From the NCBI GenBank assembly GCA_030823965.1, contig JAVBYP010000282.1, positions 1 through 6,046 on the forward strand: a DNA stretch of 6,046 nt, given 5' to 3'. The notes beneath the pieces were generated by a model. That model was given only the letters and a program-made list of their open reading frames with translations. It did no database searches and was not told the DNA's origin. Below are positions 4,401 to 6,046 of this stretch, in pieces. Made by a program: the position numbers and the translations under genes. Every line of letters begins with the position of its first letter. The first letter of the stretch is position 1. Source of the DNA: Sideroxydans sp. GTDB taxonomy: Bacteria > Pseudomonadota > Gammaproteobacteria > Burkholderiales > Gallionellaceae.

Positions 4401-4459
4401 TTTTGCGGATGCAGACTATGACCCAGGTGGTAGGGGGGCGTATCTCTTCTAGCACGTCA
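4369..4459 (+). repeat. Second copy of the 92-bp promoter/tRNA-half block
   Basis: This block aligns with 2212-2303 with a single one-base gap, at an offset of 2157 bp. By hand count 67 of 92 positions match: 29 of 32 in the promoter, 7 of 13 in the spacer and about 31 of 47 in the tRNA-derived part. Colinearity through the non-tRNA spacer shows that the whole promoter-plus-half-tRNA structure is shared, not only the tRNA core. Confidence 0.7.
4414..4459 (+). pseudogene. Decayed tRNA-Arg 3' half, copy B
   Basis: GACTATGACCC aligns with the anticodon loop start of copy A, and ATCTCTTC (4442-4449) is identical to the 3' side of its T arm. The anticodon loop is changed to CTATGAC, the T loop is broken by a run of six G (4433-4438), and the acceptor and CCA end read TAGCACGTCA. 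It cannot fold as a tRNA. It looks like an older copy of the same remnant, still behind a good promoter and in front of its own terminator. Confidence 0.65.
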
Positions 4460-4463
4460 TTTC

Positions 4464-4502
4464 AATGAGGTTTAGGCTCATGCCTGAACCTCATTTGTTT
4501 TT
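4464..4502 (+). terminator. Strong terminator after copy B
   Basis: A 14-bp stem pairs AATGAGGTTTAGGC (4464-4477) with GCCTGAACCTCATT (4482-4495), with one G-T wobble and loop TCAT. A TGTTTTT tail follows. It ends the copy B unit and is the first terminator after the diguanylate cyclase/ATPase operon, so it probably serves both. Confidence 0.88.
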
Positions 4503-4639
4503 GTGATTTCAGAATACCTATCGATTCTGGTCGGGAAATACATTCACAGTCAGTCGTGCAATTTATTTGTTCTAAGCGCACAATGACAACCAGTTAAGCC
4601 GCTTTGGATTTTTTGTCGACGGTCGCGTCGAGTGTTTAT

Positions 4640-6046
4640 ATGTTATCTAACCGATCAAGCGGCATCTTGCTGCATCCAACCTCACTGCCCGGGCCATTCG
4701 GTTCTGGAGATTTCGGCTCGGCTTCATTTCAATTCGTTGATTGGCTTTCTAAAGCAGGGCAGACCCTTTGGCAGATGCTGCCGCTAAGTGAAGTGGGTTC
4801 TGGAAACTCTCCATATATGAGCAGCTCTGCCTTCGCAGGAAGTCTTCTGTTGATCGATCTGGAAGAGTTGGCAAAGCAAGGTTGGCTGACTACAGATGAG
4901 TTGCAACCTCTTTCTAGTTTCAGTGCAGAGCGTGTCGATTACGGGTTGGTTAAACCTTTCCGAGTCGAGCGTCTGCACCTTGCATCAGAGCGATTCTTTG
5001 CCAAAGCTGACAAGAAGAGTCGCACAGCCTACGCCGAATTTTGCAAGCAAGAAGCTTCGTGGTTGGATGATTACGCCCTGTTCATGACCATCGGTGAGCA
5101 AGAGCAGTGGAAAGAGTGGAGTGCGTGGCCGCAGCCACTTGCAAGCCGCGATCAAAAATCTCTAGCAGTATTCGAGGAAAACAATTCAGAAGAGATCGGT
5201 TTTTGGAAGTTCTGCCAATGGTGCTTCTCGCGCCAATGGTTCGCTCTGAAGAAATACGCAAATGAGCATGGCGTACGCATCGTTGGCGATGTACCGATCT
5301 TCGTCGCCTACCAGAGTGCCGACGTGTGGGCGCATCAAGACCTCTTTGAACTGGACGATATGGGTCGTCCGACTGTGGTCGCAGGTGTTCCACCTGATTA
5401 TTTTAGTGAGACAGGCCAGCTATGGGGCAATCCACTATATCGTTGGAATGCGCATGAGCAGTCAGGTTATGCGTGGTGGATAGAGCGGATGAAGCATGCT
5501 TTACGCTTCTTCGATCTAGTACGTGTCGATCACTTTAGGGGATTTGCCAGTTATTGGGCCGTTCCCGCGAACGCGAAAACGGCTATTGAAGGACAATGGA
5601 TGCCAGGTCCTAGCGATAAGTTGTTTGAGGCTTTCCAACGAGCCATCGGTCATCATCTCCCCATCATTGCGGAAGACCTAGGTTTGATCACGCCAGACGT
5701 CATCGAATTGCGCGATCGATTCGATCTGCCAGGTATGCGGATACTACAGTTCGCTTTTGGTGAAGACGAACGCAACTATTTCTTGCCTCATCATTACGTA
5801 TCAAATTGTGTGGTTTATACGGGCACACATGACAACGATACGAGCGTTGGCTGGTGGAATGCAGCGAAAGAGCATGAGAAGGGTTTTGCGCAACGGTATT
5901 TGAATTTTGATGGCAACGAGATCAATTGGCAGATGATCAGCATTCTGTCAGCTTCTGCCGCAAATACAGTGATCTATCCTCTGCAAGATATCATCGGATT
6001 GAACAGTGAGCACAGGATGAATATGCCCGGTACTTCAGAAGGTAAC
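4640..6046 (+). CDS. malQ: 4-alpha-glucanotransferase (amylomaltase), 3' end beyond window
   Basis: MalQ transfers segments of alpha-1,4-glucan chains onto other glucose oligomers in the cytoplasm, in maltodextrin and glycogen metabolism (family GH77). The frame is open from ATG 4640 to the last base: 469 residues without a stop. Family members are about 490-500 residues, so some 20-30 should be missing. RSSGILLHPTSLPGPFGSGDFG at the N terminus is characteristic of the family. Catalytic regions are GDVPIFVA (216-223), VRVDHFRGF with nucleophile D297, IIAEDLGL with acid/base E345, and TGTHDNDT with D398. All three carboxylates are present. The start agrees with the family N terminus but has no clear ribosome binding site. 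An in-frame TTG at 4613 and one at 4604 are less likely. The gene is separated from the ATPase operon by the 4464 terminator, and no convincing promoter is visible at 4503-4639. Confidence 0.95.
   Translation, partial: MLSNRSSGILLHPTSLPGPFGSGDFGSASFQFVDWLSKAGQTLWQMLPLSEVGSGNSPYMSSSAFAGSLLLIDLEELAKQGWLTTDELQPLSSFSAERVDYGLVKPFRVERLHLASERFFAKADKKSRTAYAEFCKQEASWLDDYALFMTIGEQEQWKEWSAWPQPLASRDQKSLAVFEENNSEEIGFWKFCQWCFSRQWFALKKYANEHGVRIVGDVPIFVAYQSADVWAHQDLFELDDMGRPTVVAGVPPDYFSETGQLWGNPLYRWNAHEQSGYAWWIERMKHALRFFDLVRVDHFRGFASYWAVPANAKTAIEGQWMPGPSDKLFEAFQRAIGHHLPIIAEDLGLITPDVIELRDRFDLPGMRILQFAFGEDERNYFLPHHYVSNCVVYTGTHDNDTSVGWWNAAKEHEKGFAQRYLNFDGNEINWQMISILSASAANTVIYPLQDIIGLNSEHRMNMPGTSEGN

Overview
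The window looks like a betaproteobacterial chromosome, possibly from the Gallionellaceae/Nitrosomonadales. That rests on the general look of the GGDEF, MinD-like and MalQ proteins, and on tRNA-type promoters with a TATAAT box followed by a GCGCGCG discriminator. The taxon is an inference. The window splits into an accessory left part (about 1-2300) and a more ordinary chromosomal right part (about 2300-6046).

Left part. Three tightly packed small genes come first: a helical protein with an internal repeat (1-258), a 53-residue membrane protein (269-430) and a four-cysteine protein (432-674). A perfect 16-bp palindrome (674-689) follows, then an unrecognised 214-residue protein (750-1394), a strong terminator (1433-1459) and a small serine recombinase (1518-2084). 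A 28-bp imperfect inverted repeat at 1399-1426 has the size of a resolvase crossover site. After the recombinase come two sets of short direct repeats (2145-2166 and 2179-2196), a tRNA-type promoter (2208-2243) and the 3' half of a tRNA-Arg(ACG) gene with encoded CCA (2257-2303), then a terminator. The 5' half of the tRNA is missing. This is what the far end of an element integrated at a tRNA anticodon loop looks like, although no tyrosine integrase is visible.

Right part. A 350-bp stretch contains a possible degraded minus-strand coding fragment and a candidate promoter. A two-gene unit follows: a soluble diguanylate cyclase (GGEEF with an RxxD inhibitory site, 2691-3485) and a MinD/FlhG-like ATPase (3488-4324). 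Directly after it lies a second, decayed copy of the promoter plus tRNA-Arg 3' half (4369-4459), again with its own terminator (4464-4502). The last gene is malQ, 4-alpha-glucanotransferase (4640 to the window end, where it is cut short).

The most unusual structure is the pair of promoter/tRNA-half/terminator units 2157 bp apart, bracketing the c-di-GMP synthase/ATPase pair. The promoter is far better conserved between the copies (29 of 32 bases by hand count) than the tRNA-derived body (about 31 of 47). They may be scars of successive integrations at the same tRNA gene, or small transcription units that still make a tRNA-derived RNA.
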